From assembly GCA_016271365.2 (NCBI GenBank), contig CM057459.1, forward strand, positions 494,277,501 to 494,341,500: a stretch of DNA of 64,000 nucleotides, in the 5' to 3' direction. Positions 9,995-20,949 of this stretch are shown here, one piece after another. The DNA is from Neoceratodus forsteri (taxonomy: Eukaryota > Chordata > Ceratodontiformes > Ceratodontidae). The notes under the pieces were generated by a model that did no database searches, was not told the DNA's origin, and was given only the letters and a program-made list of their open reading frames with translations. Position numbers and translations under genes: made by a program. Positions within the stretch are counted from its first letter, which is position 1; every line of letters starts with the position of its first letter.

Positions 9995-11165
9995 TGAGGT
10001 CAGCATCGGGTCACTCCATGGGGTGTTAAGTGCTTTATTGGGAGACGTGGGTGTCTGGTAAACAGCAGTACAGTGTGAAAGTAAATGTTAAGGCCGCAAA
10101 ATTGTGATAGAACCCACGATGCCATTCCTCATCCTTTACCAGAGTAATGGACGGGTAGCGTCTTGTCTTGTTTCTTTTTCAAATGAAACTAGTTGAAAAA
10201 GTCATGACAGGGAATAATTTTACTCATAACAGCACAGACAGGTGGAGCACAATCCCCACCTCCCTGACTAACCATGACAGTGAACCTGAGCTCACAACAA
10301 GGAGCAAGGTGAGCACCCTGATGCCGTTGAGAAGCACAGACATTAGAGAGGTGTGTGTGGCTCTCATTAGCACAGTGCAGCAAGTAGTAGTGGCTGCTGT
10401 ATCCCTGGGCCTTAGTAGTTTTCTGATGGCATCCCGAGCATCTGTGAACCCTCTCCTGTCCCCTCTGGAAGCATGTTGGATGGGCGCTGCGTGAACCAGT
10501 GCGAAGTGTGTGTTTTTATCACTGATCCCCTGCTGTGGTCCCTGTCTGAATTGTCTGTGCCAATGACAGTTAGCGAGGCAGTGATGCACAGTGGCAGTCT
10601 ACCAGTGAAGCTGCAAGCAGTGAGATTGGGTGCAGTGCAGCAACATACAGAGACAGTGAGTGGGCTGCTTCAAGTGGCAGAGAGCAGTAGACAGTGACAG
10701 TGCAGAACAGGTAAAGGTTGTCACTGTTCTCACCCATTGATAGTTTCCATTCCCTGGCTGCCATGTAAAAATTGAATATGCTGCTTTGGTGCTATGCTGT
10801 AATCCCTGGCATCCTGTTTCCCACCCTATCCAAGTAACACAGGCATAGCTAGGGACAAAACCGCATGTTATATCTGAAAGTACGAAAGACAGTGCAGCCA
10901 TCATGCTAGTTGTCGTGCCTTGTATGGGAAGAGCAGTGACAGGTAGTGAATGAACTGTGGGAAAGATTTGTCCCCTCTATAGTTGCATTGCATGCACCCA
11001 TTATGTTTTGTGCCTGTTCCATGTGCCGTTCCTGTTCCTCCTCTCCCTGCGTGCATCACTTGTCCCCGCCATAGTACTTTACTGACAGGACAGTAGTGAC
11101 AGGTACTGTGTGGCCATTGCCATTGTTATTCCCCTTCCTGTCACCTCCCACAGCAAGCTGAAACA

Positions 11166-11243
11166 GAGAGAGAGAGAGAGAAGTGAGAGAGCATGCAGCC
11201 ATTGTGGTAAGTGCAGTATTGCCTCAGAGAGAGAGAGAGAGGG
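11166..11243. repeat. Two (GA)n runs
   Basis: GA runs at 11166-11181 and 11226-11243, separated by 45 bases of mixed sequence. Confidence 0.9.
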
Positions 11244-11615
11244 AAAGAACAGGAGCAAGTGATGCTGCAATGGTGTCTCACTGTCCTTTGGCATTGTCCC
11301 GCACTGGTTGTAGCTGTGAAGCAGTGAGAGATGGCACCTACAGACAAGCAGCCAGCGACATAGAGACAGGTATGTCTCCTGTGTGTCCTGAGATCCCTGA
11401 CCTTGTGTTTCCTGTAGAAAGTTGCACATTTACCTGTGGGACTGGAAGATTGTAAGGGTTGGGTGAAATGACACACCGAATATTATGCAAACAAATGTCA
11501 CAAATCCTGTCAGCACTATATTTGTGACATAAGTATGTGCATAACATAAGTCAGATCTGCATACTTAGCTGAGGACTGTTTTGCAAGGCAGCAGGATACA
11601 CTCCATTTTTTGCTA

Positions 11616-11804
11616 TTTAAACAGGGGAAAATCCCTTTCTGTGGGTTTTCCCTTGTTTAAACATAACCTGTGTTACAAGTGCAATAACCCACTCCAAGGT
11701 ATGGGGTTATGGGGATTTAATGCATGGCTGGGGTGCTCTGAGGACACTCGGCCTGCGGCCTCTTGCCTCACAATGCACCCATCCATGCATTACATCCCCA
11801 TAAC
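11616..11804. repeat. Two successive hairpins (foldback-like)
   Basis: First hairpin: TTTAAACAGGGGAAAATCC at 11616 pairs with GGGTTTTCCCTTGTTTAAA at 11643-11661 (one mismatch region, 8-base loop). Second hairpin: GGTTATGGGGATTTAATGC from 11705 pairs with GCATTACATCCCCATAAC ending at 11804, around a GC-rich loop. The two may belong to one small foldback element, but I could not fix outer ends or a target duplication. Confidence 0.6.
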
Positions 11805-12167
11805 TACATACTCTGTTGTGGTTTAATGTTTACATAATTTTTAAGTCATCTGTTTGCATGAAGATCAAATGGGCTGGGAGTCTGAACAGTGTGAGTTAGA
11901 AGTAGAACCTTGTATGGACAATAGATCCTGGGTTTCTTAGGGTTTTATGGCCAGATTGAATGGTCTTTTTTCTGTTGTTATTTTCTATGTTCCTAAGATG
12001 TAACTGTTTCTCTTTGATTTCAACTGCTGGCTTTAATACTGCACATGGCAAGTGCGATGTCATCTGCATTATGCAAGCTACTCTCTGATTGGTTCAGTAT
12101 TCCATTGTGATATACCCAACTTTGCAAGATATCAATTGTGACATACCACTAAATGAATGTATTTATG

Positions 12168-12290
12168 TGTTTATTTATTTATTTCATTTCAAGAGATTCT
12201 CCAGGAAAAACATACTAAGCTAACAACTCATTCCCAGATGTGTCCTGGCGAGGGGATGTGAAGAGTGCAGCAATAAGTTACTTCAGTAAT
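12168..12290 (-). mobile_element. L2/MIR-type 3' tail fragment
   Basis: On the minus strand the sequence reads AGCTTAGTATGTTTTTCCTGG followed by a (AAAT)n tail. It matches the 3' end of the SINE at 54840-55036 (AGCTTAGTGTGTCTCTCCTGG) and, upstream, CACATCTG against CACACCTG. It is either the end of an L2-group LINE or the 3' half of the same SINE; too little is left to decide. Confidence 0.6.
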
Positions 12291-12896
12291 GTTACAATTG
12301 TGAAACAATAATATTCAGAAAAAGTAAAAAGCATGCAGTAGCTGATTGAGTAAGGAAGCACAAAGTTAGAAGTGTAAAACATAGCATATTGATAGCATAC
12401 CAATAGCAACAGTTCCACAAAGAACAACTGACAGTAAAATGAAAGAGGGATAGGAGATTGCAAGAACAGTGGGGGATTAGTCAAAGGGATAAATAAACCA
12501 ATAAACCAGGGTAGTAGGGGGAGGGAGTGTATGGAGGGAGGAGCAGTGGGATTAGCCTAACATCCCTGGCAACTGCAGGAGTGAGTAGTGAAATCAATGA
12601 GGAGGGATTTTAGTGATATGGACGAGCAAGGACTGTGAATAGCAGCAGAGAGGGTACTTCAGAATTTGCAGAAAAAGAAGAAAGCAGCTTGACCAGCTGA
12701 GGATTTTACAGGAGGGAGAGTGAAAGAGTGGGCATCAGAGCTGTGAAGGGAACATGAGACAGAAGGAGGAGAAGAGAGGAGGGAGCAGTGGCATGCAGTC
12801 ACTGTATGCAAGGTATACAATGCATGCCTATAGATTCTGGCTGCATTTTTTATTTTTTGTGTTTTCCAATTCCCCTTTTTGTGGTCTTACTTATTT

Positions 12897-12946
12897 TTAT
12901 ATATATATATATATCTATATATATATATCTATATTATATATATATC
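12897..12946. repeat. (TA)n microsatellite
   Basis: About 50 bases of alternating TA interrupted by single C bases. Confidence 0.95.
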
Positions 12947-14440
12947 CAGATCATCTGAATGTGGATCAGGAGTTCAAGCAGTGGACCCTACAGGCAAGGG
13001 GATGCAACACTAAAAGTTGCATCCCGTTGCCTAGGTTATAGTAATGCCTGCTGCTGCCCTCTCCATGCACATTGCCATGCACAGATCACCAGATGCATGC
13101 AATTCTGAGATTGAATCAGGCATGCCTTACAGTACGTATGCTAGGGACTAATGGTATGATGCAAGGCTCTGGCAGAGAGGTGTGGGAACTAACAGTTTGG
13201 TGAACCATGGTGGATGTCCCTGCGACCGAGGACTGACAGAAGTAGCGGCAGTCAGGTCCGAAGCTCGACTTACTTGTTGTTTGTTGCCGCATCTGATTCA
13301 TCTCCTGAATTTACTATTTGCCCATTACTTTCATTTTTTTTTTCAGTCTCAATGGTGGTCCAGGGTTAGTAGCAGTGGTGGCAGGCAATTACAGAGCTTG
13401 AGGAGGCAGAACGAACCGAGCATCGCCATCTACAGGGACTGCACAACCCACTCCAGTCCTGCGTGCCCCTGGGGAACAATTACTTTGCAGTATAAGGTAA
13501 GAAAATACAGAATTAATGCGACTCAGGAGGTGACTCTGGAGGGTAGTACTCAGGGTAGCGGCCCAGCAGGGATGGGAAAGCGACAATCAATTACCCCCCA
13601 TAAGATTAAGATACTAACAACTACAGTAACTCTGCTGCCACTTGCTTGACAATAAGTGGGTCAGGCATTCTAACCTTTGCCTTACAGTGTCAGTTTCAGC
13701 AGTAACTGTGGAGTTATTTAACTCTAGTGGGGGTTGGGGGTGTCTAAACTACTGCAGAGTGCTTTCTAAAATTTCAAGCGCAGGCCAGACTCTTGCCTTG
13801 GTGCTTTTGTGTGAATGGATTGTATGTGCTGAAGCAAGACACACTGTATATATTTTATTTTGTTTGTTTGTTTTCTTTACCTGGCCTGCCACTATGGGCC
13901 AGTTTTGACCTGACTGCCTGACATCCCATGATGGGAGATCAGATGTCAGACAGCCAGTTCATCAGTAGTCATGCAGCCCTTCTGGAAATTGAATGACATG
14001 GGAAAGGGGACCAAAAGTACACTTTGGAAGTTAACAGTTGTAGAAAGCCACTGTGAGGGGAACAAATTCATAATGTTTGCAGCACACAGGAGGAGAGAAA
14101 GAACGCAAGTTAGAGTTCCATGTCCTGGAAAATGAGTTGAATAAATTTGAGCAGGAGTACAGCCCCCCCAAAAAAAAAGCTAGTATCTAAGCATTCTAGT
14201 ACCAATTCAAATTAACATGCTACTCACAAGAAAAGTTGAATTGGCCTTATTTCATTGTAGTCATGCATACTGGGTGTGGGAGAGAAGACAGTAAACTTCT
14301 GCCATTCAGAATTAAACAAAACAGCATGAAAACATCTCGGCGATGAAGGACAGCATGGGGGGCATTTGAACTGTTGTAAAACAAATCAGATCATGCCAAC
14401 TTTTTACCATAACCTGTATGCATCCCAGTCCCCCCCCCCA

Positions 14441-14583
14441 AGTCAGAAGACTGAAAGATTCCTTAGCTCCCACTCTATTCCAAAAATCCCTCTGACTGCA
14501 GCAAATATTTCCAAAACATTTGCTACAGTCAGAGAGCTTTTAGGAATAGGGTGGGAGTTAAGGAATTTTTCTCTGTCTTCTGA
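14441..14583. repeat. Long hairpin, arms about 66 bp
   Basis: Left arm 14441-14506 (from GTCAGAAGACTGAAAGATTC to TGACTGCAGCAAAT) is the imperfect inverse of right arm 14518-14583, with a loop of about 11 bases. Most differences are single substitutions. It abuts, 7 bases downstream, an L1/Tx1-type RT fragment. It looks like a small foldback or palindromic MITE; no clear flanking duplication was found. Confidence 0.75.
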
Positions 14584-14589
14584 TTGGAT

Positions 14590-14880
14590 TCTCCTGTATT
14601 GCTGCAGGAGGTGAATACAGCCATTAAGTCACTTAATACGGGGAAAGCCCTGGGAGGTGATGGCTTCCCAGTGATGTATTATCAGATGTTGTGTGAGAAG
14701 ATCAGCCCCACTATTCTGTCCATGTAGTAGACAGCCTTAAAGATGGGTCCCTGCCCTCTACTCTGAGGGAGGTGATGATAATGGTTCACCCACTTCACCC
14801 CAAGAAGGGTAAAGTCAGAACTCTTTCCAGCAACTACAGATGTATCTCCCTCCTAAATGTAAATATCCTCTTTCCACATA
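14590..14880 (+). pseudogene. L1/Tx1-type LINE RT fragment
   Basis: The three frames together show QEVNTAIKSLNTGKALGGDGFPVMYYQ, then PKKGKVRT and SNYRCISLLNVN. These match, in order, the L1-clade RT start (AI-x-L-x3-K-x-PG-x-DGF-x-x-x-YY), K-KGK and NYRPISLLN. Frameshifts separate them, so this is a relic of about 290 bp. It is the only L1-type trace I found in the window. Confidence 0.75.
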
Positions 14881-15439
14881 ATGGCTTCTGGAAGTCAATG
14901 TGTGTCAGCAAAGAGACGTCTGCTGTGCAAATGGAGAACCACTGATGTCCCCATTACCACTGAGTGGCTGCATGCTGTGGGACTTACAAAATGTCTGTCA
15001 CCCTACAGGCATTTCAGAGCATTTGGAATCATTATTTGAACTCAAAATACTGCCACAAGGTGTAGCCAACAAGTTAGGGATCAGATGAGTGGACTCCCAT
15101 AAAGTAGCGTGAGCCACACTCGCTGCCTTACATGTATGTGAATGTATCACACCTTGTTTCTATATCTCTGAGTCCTTTTACACTGTTGGTAACTGCATAG
15201 TAGCACTACACTCTATCTCCCTTTTGTTGTTGTTGTTGTATGTTGTGTTAAGATGTTTTGTTTTTTCAGTTTTACAGTATGGCTATGAATTATGTATTTG
15301 TTGCATTTGGTGTTTCTCCTAGTTTGAACATTTTCAACAAAAAAGATTAACTGAAAAAAAACAATTACATGAGTTACCGAAAGTGATATATCATGTTTTA
15401 CAGTGTATTTTTAAAAATATTAAAAGTATTGCTCATCCT
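14881..15439. other. Unassigned AT-rich spacer
   Basis: Nothing recognisable. The stretch is AT-rich, with short TTG repeats near 15221-15241 and A-rich tracts at 15352-15361. Confidence 0.5.
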
Positions 15440-16935
15440 CCACCTCTGAAGTGGACTGCTTCATGGTAAATAGTTGGCAGAGGTCCTGGCAGCCCCATTG
15501 GCAGACCTATTTAATGTCTCTCTGGACTCTGGGTGTGTTCCTCAGAACTGGAGGATGGCTCATGTGGTTCTACTCCAAAAGAGCGGTCCCAAAGATGAAC
15601 TAGGGAACTATAGACCAGTGAGTCTCACATCCATAGTGGAGAAACTGATGGAAACCATCCTGAAGGAGAGGCTGGTGACCCTGCTGGAGGTCAATGGGGG
15701 CAGGACAGTTGGAAGCATAGCTTTGTCGAGGGCAGATCCTGCCAGATCAGCCTAGTGGACTACTATGACTGGGTGACTAGGGAAATGGACTAAAGGCATG
15801 CAGTGGATGTCCTGTACCTGGACTTCAGTAAGGCATTTGACTTGGTGCCACATGGAAGACTACCATGTAAGCTAAGTGGCACAGGGGCGGGTGCAAAATT
15901 GGTGGGATGGGTGGAGAACTGGCTGCAAGGATGGCAGCAGAGGGTGGTGGTGGGAAGGGAATTATCATCCCCAAGGGCAGTGATGAGCGGGGTCCCACAT
16001 GGGTCATTGCTGGGGCCGGTGTTATTTTGGGTATTTATTGCAGACATCTTGGTGGCCATAAATAGCTAGATCAGTCTATTGGTGGACAACACTAAGATGG
16101 GATCAGTGGTGGATGACCAAGGTGGGGTGGCAGGGAGATCTAACAAGGCTGGAGACATGGTCTGACACTTGGCAACTTTGTTTCAACACCAAATAATGCA
16201 AGGTGCAGCATTCCAGGGAAAAGAATCCAAGAAGCAGCTATCATCTGGGGGGGGTGCAGCTAGTTGTGACTGAGGAGGAGAAAGATCTAGGGGTGTTCAT
16301 AACGGGAGCAATGAGCAACTTGGCACAGAGTGGGAAAGCAGCAGCAGTGGCCAGCAAGTTGCTGGGCTTTATTGTAAGGGGTATAACCTCTAGGAGGAGG
16401 GAGGTAATTCTGCCATTATACAGTTCGCTAGTCAGACCCCACCTGTAGTACTAAGTTCACTTTTTGCACCCTTACCTAAAGAGGGACATTAGATTGCAGG
16501 AAGCTGTGCAATGCAGAGCACCAAAGATGATCCAGGGTTGGGGGAGTTACCATATGAGGTCAGACTGAGGGAGTTGAACATGTACTCTCTGGAGGAGAGG
16601 AGGGATGGGGGGATATGACTAAGACCTTTAAGTACATGAGAAGAATAAGCAGGACAGACACCAAGAGACTGTTCAAGGGAAGGGTGGGGAGAGACACTCG
16701 GGGTCATGACATGAGATTGGAGGGTGGAAGGTTTAGAAGAGAAATGATGAGGCATTTCTTTATGGAAAAGGTAGTAGCAGAGTGGAACGAGCTACTGGCA
16801 GAAGTGGTAGCCTGTAAAACAGTGGGATGTTTCAAGAGACACTGGGATAGGGCAAAAGGAAGGGCCATGGGGGAGGGGGAGGGTAGGAGGGGCAGCTGCA
16901 GAGTAGTGGTGCTAGCTGCAAAATCTTCTTTTTGT
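15440..16935 (+). pseudogene. CR1-group LINE, 3' half of ORF2 (RT)
   Basis: Broken ORF2 in several frames. Pieces in order: LADLFNVSLDSGCVPQNWRMAHVV and NYRPVSLTSIVEKLME (15474-15755); VLYLDFSKAFDLVPHGRL and SGVPHGSLLGPVLFWVF (15803-16069), with the catalytic Asp in LDFSKAFD; EEKDLGVFITGAMSNLAQSGKAA and GITSRRREVILPLYSSLVRPHL (16203-16448); and the end GHDMRLEGGRFRREMMRHFF (16615 on). This is the standard CR1 RT order. The endonuclease and ORF1 are absent, so the copy is 5'-truncated, as LINE copies usually are. The 3' tail ends near 16935. Confidence 0.88.
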
Positions 16936-19900
16936 ACTTCAGCTAATAATATGCACAAAACAGCACTCCAGGGCACTGTTACACCTTGTGGGGTCATGAC
17001 ACTGTAACATGGAATTTCCAGGTTAGGCTGGAATCCATATTTGGGGCATGCTTGCAGCATGTGGGGGCATCACAAACAGCTCAAGAACACTCTCCTATGG
17101 ATCTCACCACATTGCCAGGCATCAAAGAGCCCCAAGGGCACCCCTGCATCCACTTCTCTGGAGTAATGGTGTCGGTGACTTACACAGTGTAAAATGCGTC
17201 AACCCCCCCGAAATGCACCAAAAACATGAAAAATCCAAAAACAGAATATCTTGCGAAGTGGATTCAAAAATATCACTTTTATTCTGTGTCATTTCTCTCC
17301 ACACCTGTTTTATAAAGTTCAATTCATGCTCTCACTCATCGTCTCATTCTTCATTTTTTTAGAGTAAGATTATTTTCAAATTGGTATAAATCCAGACTAC
17401 TGGCACTCGGTGAGGGTATTACAAAGTAGGTGGGGTGGGTTTATGATTATTCAAGCTTTAAATAATTGAAATTCTCTTTCGTGAAGGACTGACTATTTTT
17501 TTAAATTTAAAAACAAACTTGTATCAAAAAAATAAAATATGGTTAACCATACACAACTTGCCATGTGTTTCCATCATGGTGCTGAGATGACATCATGGAC
17601 ATCATGATGAAAACACAGCCTGTTGTGTACAGTTTCCCAAACATTATTCTAGATGTTTTTCTTGACTAAGAAGAGAAGGCTACAAAATGTTCTTTTTTCT
17701 CAGCCTAGTCCTGGGAGTGAGGTGTGGGCGGAAGGTACAGATGTAAATTGAGTTATATTAATACAGTTTAATCTGGTGGTGATTAGTTCTATGTTACGCA
17801 TGTTTATGTTCCCTTATGTGCTCATAGGGTACAACAGGAGGGTTTGTGGTGCAAACAAATTACATAAGTAACACATAGCAAAAGTGTGCTCTGTAAAGAA
17901 ATGAAAAAGAGGTATTTCTATAGGGTGGAGATTCACAATTCTATACAATACTTCTTATAAATAGTAGGGGCTTGATGTTCAAAAGAGTCAGTCATGGACA
18001 TCAAGGTATGCCACACCTGCATCTAACTGATTGTGTCTGAGCAACCCTGCTGCTAGTTTCAGAAGATCTATTTGCAACAAAAAGTCATGAATTGCAGTAA
18101 AAACTTGACATAAATAAAATGTTCAAATTATTTTTTTATAGCTGCATCTTTTTTGGACGTGAAATTCAGATAGTTAGAACATCCACTAGATGGTCTTATA
18201 GTTTGCACAGATGCCCATTTTGAAATCTAGCGATGGACAGATTCTTTATATTAATGCCTGCTGTTACTGTTCAGCCACCATTTCATCACCTTGTGGTATA
18301 AAGGAGGAACTGCGAGAATGCTTGGCTGCTACTCTGCCCAGCAAAGGGCAGCCTCCATGTATGGCAGTTCAGAAGGCCTTCCAAGCCGTCTAGCTTGATG
18401 TAAGAGGCAGGGAAAAGGGCAGTGCACTGGCCACTATCCACAGCTTGAAATAAACCACTCTGGATGTACAAGTCTCACAGAAATTATGTGGCTGCCCCAA
18501 TCACTCTGCCTTTAATCCCACTGTGTTATGCCCAATATCTACACACTGCACTAAGAAGGATGTGTGCTGTGTGCATTACTGCATTACTAGGAACAAAATG
18601 AAGTAGTAATGGACCCAAAACAAACCAAAAGTGATAAAGGGAGCAGTCAGTCCTTCACCTCAGATATTTCACAGGAATGGTGTTATTGTTGCTATAAACT
18701 GCTAAACCATTTAAAACTATTAATAATTGGCTAGAGTAAACAAGAGCTTCTTGTGCATTGGTCTGATGTGTGAGGTTTTGTTTTTTATTTATATCTTTGT
18801 GATATAACTGTGGGATAAGTTGTAAGGAATGAAGAGGTAGTAATTGTGTTACAACCCACACTCATACTACCTCTCAGTGACTGTAAACACATGCCACAGT
18901 TACATCACAGTACTAGATCAAATAAAATATGAAACCTTACATCATCAAACTAATGCAGAAACAGCTAATGTGTACTGTTGACACAAAGACACACACACAC
19001 ACACACAATACATTATCAATGACCCACACCAACGTAACCCTGTGGTGTTTTTCTCTAATTATCAGTATTTTGCAGCAATTCGGTGGTTACCTCCCCAATC
19101 CCCCTGCAAGCTAACTTTGTGATTGTTTCCTGTGGGTATGACAACTAGAGTACTAGAACACTATACTATTCAGATACTTGAGAGCAAGAGATATGAACTT
19201 CTTCAAAGTCCTGGTGAGTCTGATCTGAACATTAAAGAGCACCAATTTTAGTGCTCCCCTACCTCTGCCCATGCCACTGAAACTAGCTTACCTTAACAGG
19301 AGTTCAACAGTTAATTATAAAAAAAAATTTCTTCCAACCAGCATTTAGGAGGGGAAGGATTGTAATTTGGCTCAGAGGAGCCGGTCACCCTACCCCTTCT
19401 TCTTGCTGGACTGATCACTCCAGCCCTAGGCTGAGACATCTTGTGGTGATATTGAATGGAGAGAGTGGGGATTTCTTCCTCTACATAGCTCAACTGGAGC
19501 AAGCTTCAATAACATTTTTATATTTCAAGTGTCTGAGTTCAGTCAAAGCCACCACTCAAATAGCAAGGTTTAATTACATCTTATGGCATATAACAACATA
19601 CAGCATTTGAAGAGCAGTTGACACCCTTTGGTCAAGCATCTTATACCAAGGAGCTGCCTATCCAAGTGACTAATTTAGCTATTTTGCATATTTTTTCCAT
19701 AAAAGATTTAATGAATAGTGTACCTTAATGAAAGGTGCTTGTAACCTCCAAGAATAAGCCAGTATGCCACTTACATCTGTAGTCAACCGCAAGCCAGCAT
19801 TTTATGACACTAAGTTGGAAAGGTGGGTGCAGTGCAATTCATGGACTCAGAATGTGATGGTGTGGTAAAGGTACATAAATCTGAACATAAGAGTGTTTAA

Positions 19901-19992
19901 CATTGGCAGTCACTGAACATGTGTATGGGTGGTATGACCTGCAAAGTTTAAAAACTTTTATGATTAGACAGCTGCCCCCTTCCCCATCACAC
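16936..19992. other. Unassigned AT-rich sequence
   Basis: I see no gene or diagnostic element signature in this 3 kb. It contains a (CA)n run at 18988-19007. Short open frames here lack domains. Confidence 0.5.
18988..19007. repeat. (CA)n microsatellite
   Basis: About ten CA units. Confidence 0.9.
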
Positions 19993-19995
19993 TTA

Positions 19996-20742
19996 GGGCC
20001 TGATTCTAAAACAGGTTATGCATGTCACAAGGTGACTTGCGCCAAACCCAATGGTGCAAGTCACATCTTGTCACATGCGTTATGCCGTTTGTGATTCTCA
20101 GAGGCGGCCTATGCCATGGCACGGGTGGCCTGCATCCAAGGGGCCCTCCACTGGCCGCAGCCCCTGTGGCATGGCAGAAAGGGGGGTTTATGGCAGCAAC
20201 TATGCCCTATTCTGAAAGGACAGCTGTCGTAACCCACTTACATGATTCTGAGACACACTATGGCACTGCGGGGTTAGACTAGCAGTTAGCTGGTCTAAAG
20301 GGCATCTGTCCATGCCAATCAGTGGTTGCCCCCCCTGCAGTGCCAGAACACGCACACAGATGTGCCCAGCAGACTCCCCCATCACATAGATGCCCTCCCA
20401 CAATTCCGGGGGGGCCACCCACTGGCACCCAGGTCCATTTTTTCCAGCGCCACCCTTGTGCCTCTGCCACATTGCCATCCCCTCCATGGCCCACGGGGGC
20501 TTACAGGCTTTTTCTATGGTTGAGGAGGGGTTCGAGGGCTGTTCACTGTGGTTGGTGGCTTGTAGCATCCAGATCTGTTGCACCATTCCTGTGGTGCAAC
20601 CCTGCAGCTGCCGCAAGTCACAGGACATACGTGCCAGGGACCCTGCCTGTCTTGGAATAGGGCACGGGGTCCCTGGTATAGTGGCACATGTTGCAACTGG
20701 CATATGCCTGTGAGTTGCTACATGCATCTTAGAATTGGACCC
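19996..20742. mobile_element. PIF/Harbinger-like MITE with TTA duplication
   Basis: The left end GGGCCTGATTCTAA and the right end TTAGAATTGGACCC are imperfect inverted repeats, and each is flanked by TTA (19993-19995 and 20743-20745). A 3-bp TTA/TAA duplication with GGGCC..ATTC termini is typical of PIF/Harbinger elements. Inside, about 750 bp of GC-rich sequence holds no transposase or Myb-like motif, so this is non-autonomous. Overlapping frames inside it (20200-20727 minus, 20322-20660 plus) come from GC-richness and are not genes. Imperfect ATGCATGT/ACATGCAT words near both ends extend the terminal repeat. Confidence 0.78.
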
Positions 20743-20949
20743 TTAGAGTCTATTAATGATATTGGAGCCCCTTGCTCAATTAAGCATCATCAAAATGTTG
20801 TTTCTTGGGTGGGGTTGCAGAAGTCAGTGATGAGGCAGCTCTAGAAGCAATACTAGGAAGCGTAGAAGCTTAAAAGGCTGAGGCTCCATATTAACTTTGT
20901 GTAGTGCAGTGTAATCAATCTATTCCCATGTGGTTTTCCATTAGGAATC

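Larger units (their letters stand above)
9291..14440. other. Unassigned AT-rich sequence with simple repeats and hairpins
   Basis: I recognise no gene in this 5.1 kb. It holds the microsatellites, hairpins and L2/MIR-type tail listed separately. Short open frames on both strands (for example 10168-10494 and 13182-13649) lack any recognisable domain and have no consistent neighbours; I treat them as chance. A splice-donor-like CAG/GTAAG occurs at 13494-13501 but without support for an exon. Confidence 0.5.

Noticed and set aside
13380..13650. Possible exon ending at a CAG/GTAAG-like donor
   Set aside because: The frame has no domain, and the context is repeat-rich with no partner exon.
20200..20727. 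175-codon frame in the GC-rich MITE
   Set aside because: Open in both strands and several frames because of GC content; lies wholly inside a TIR/TSD-bounded element with no transposase motif.
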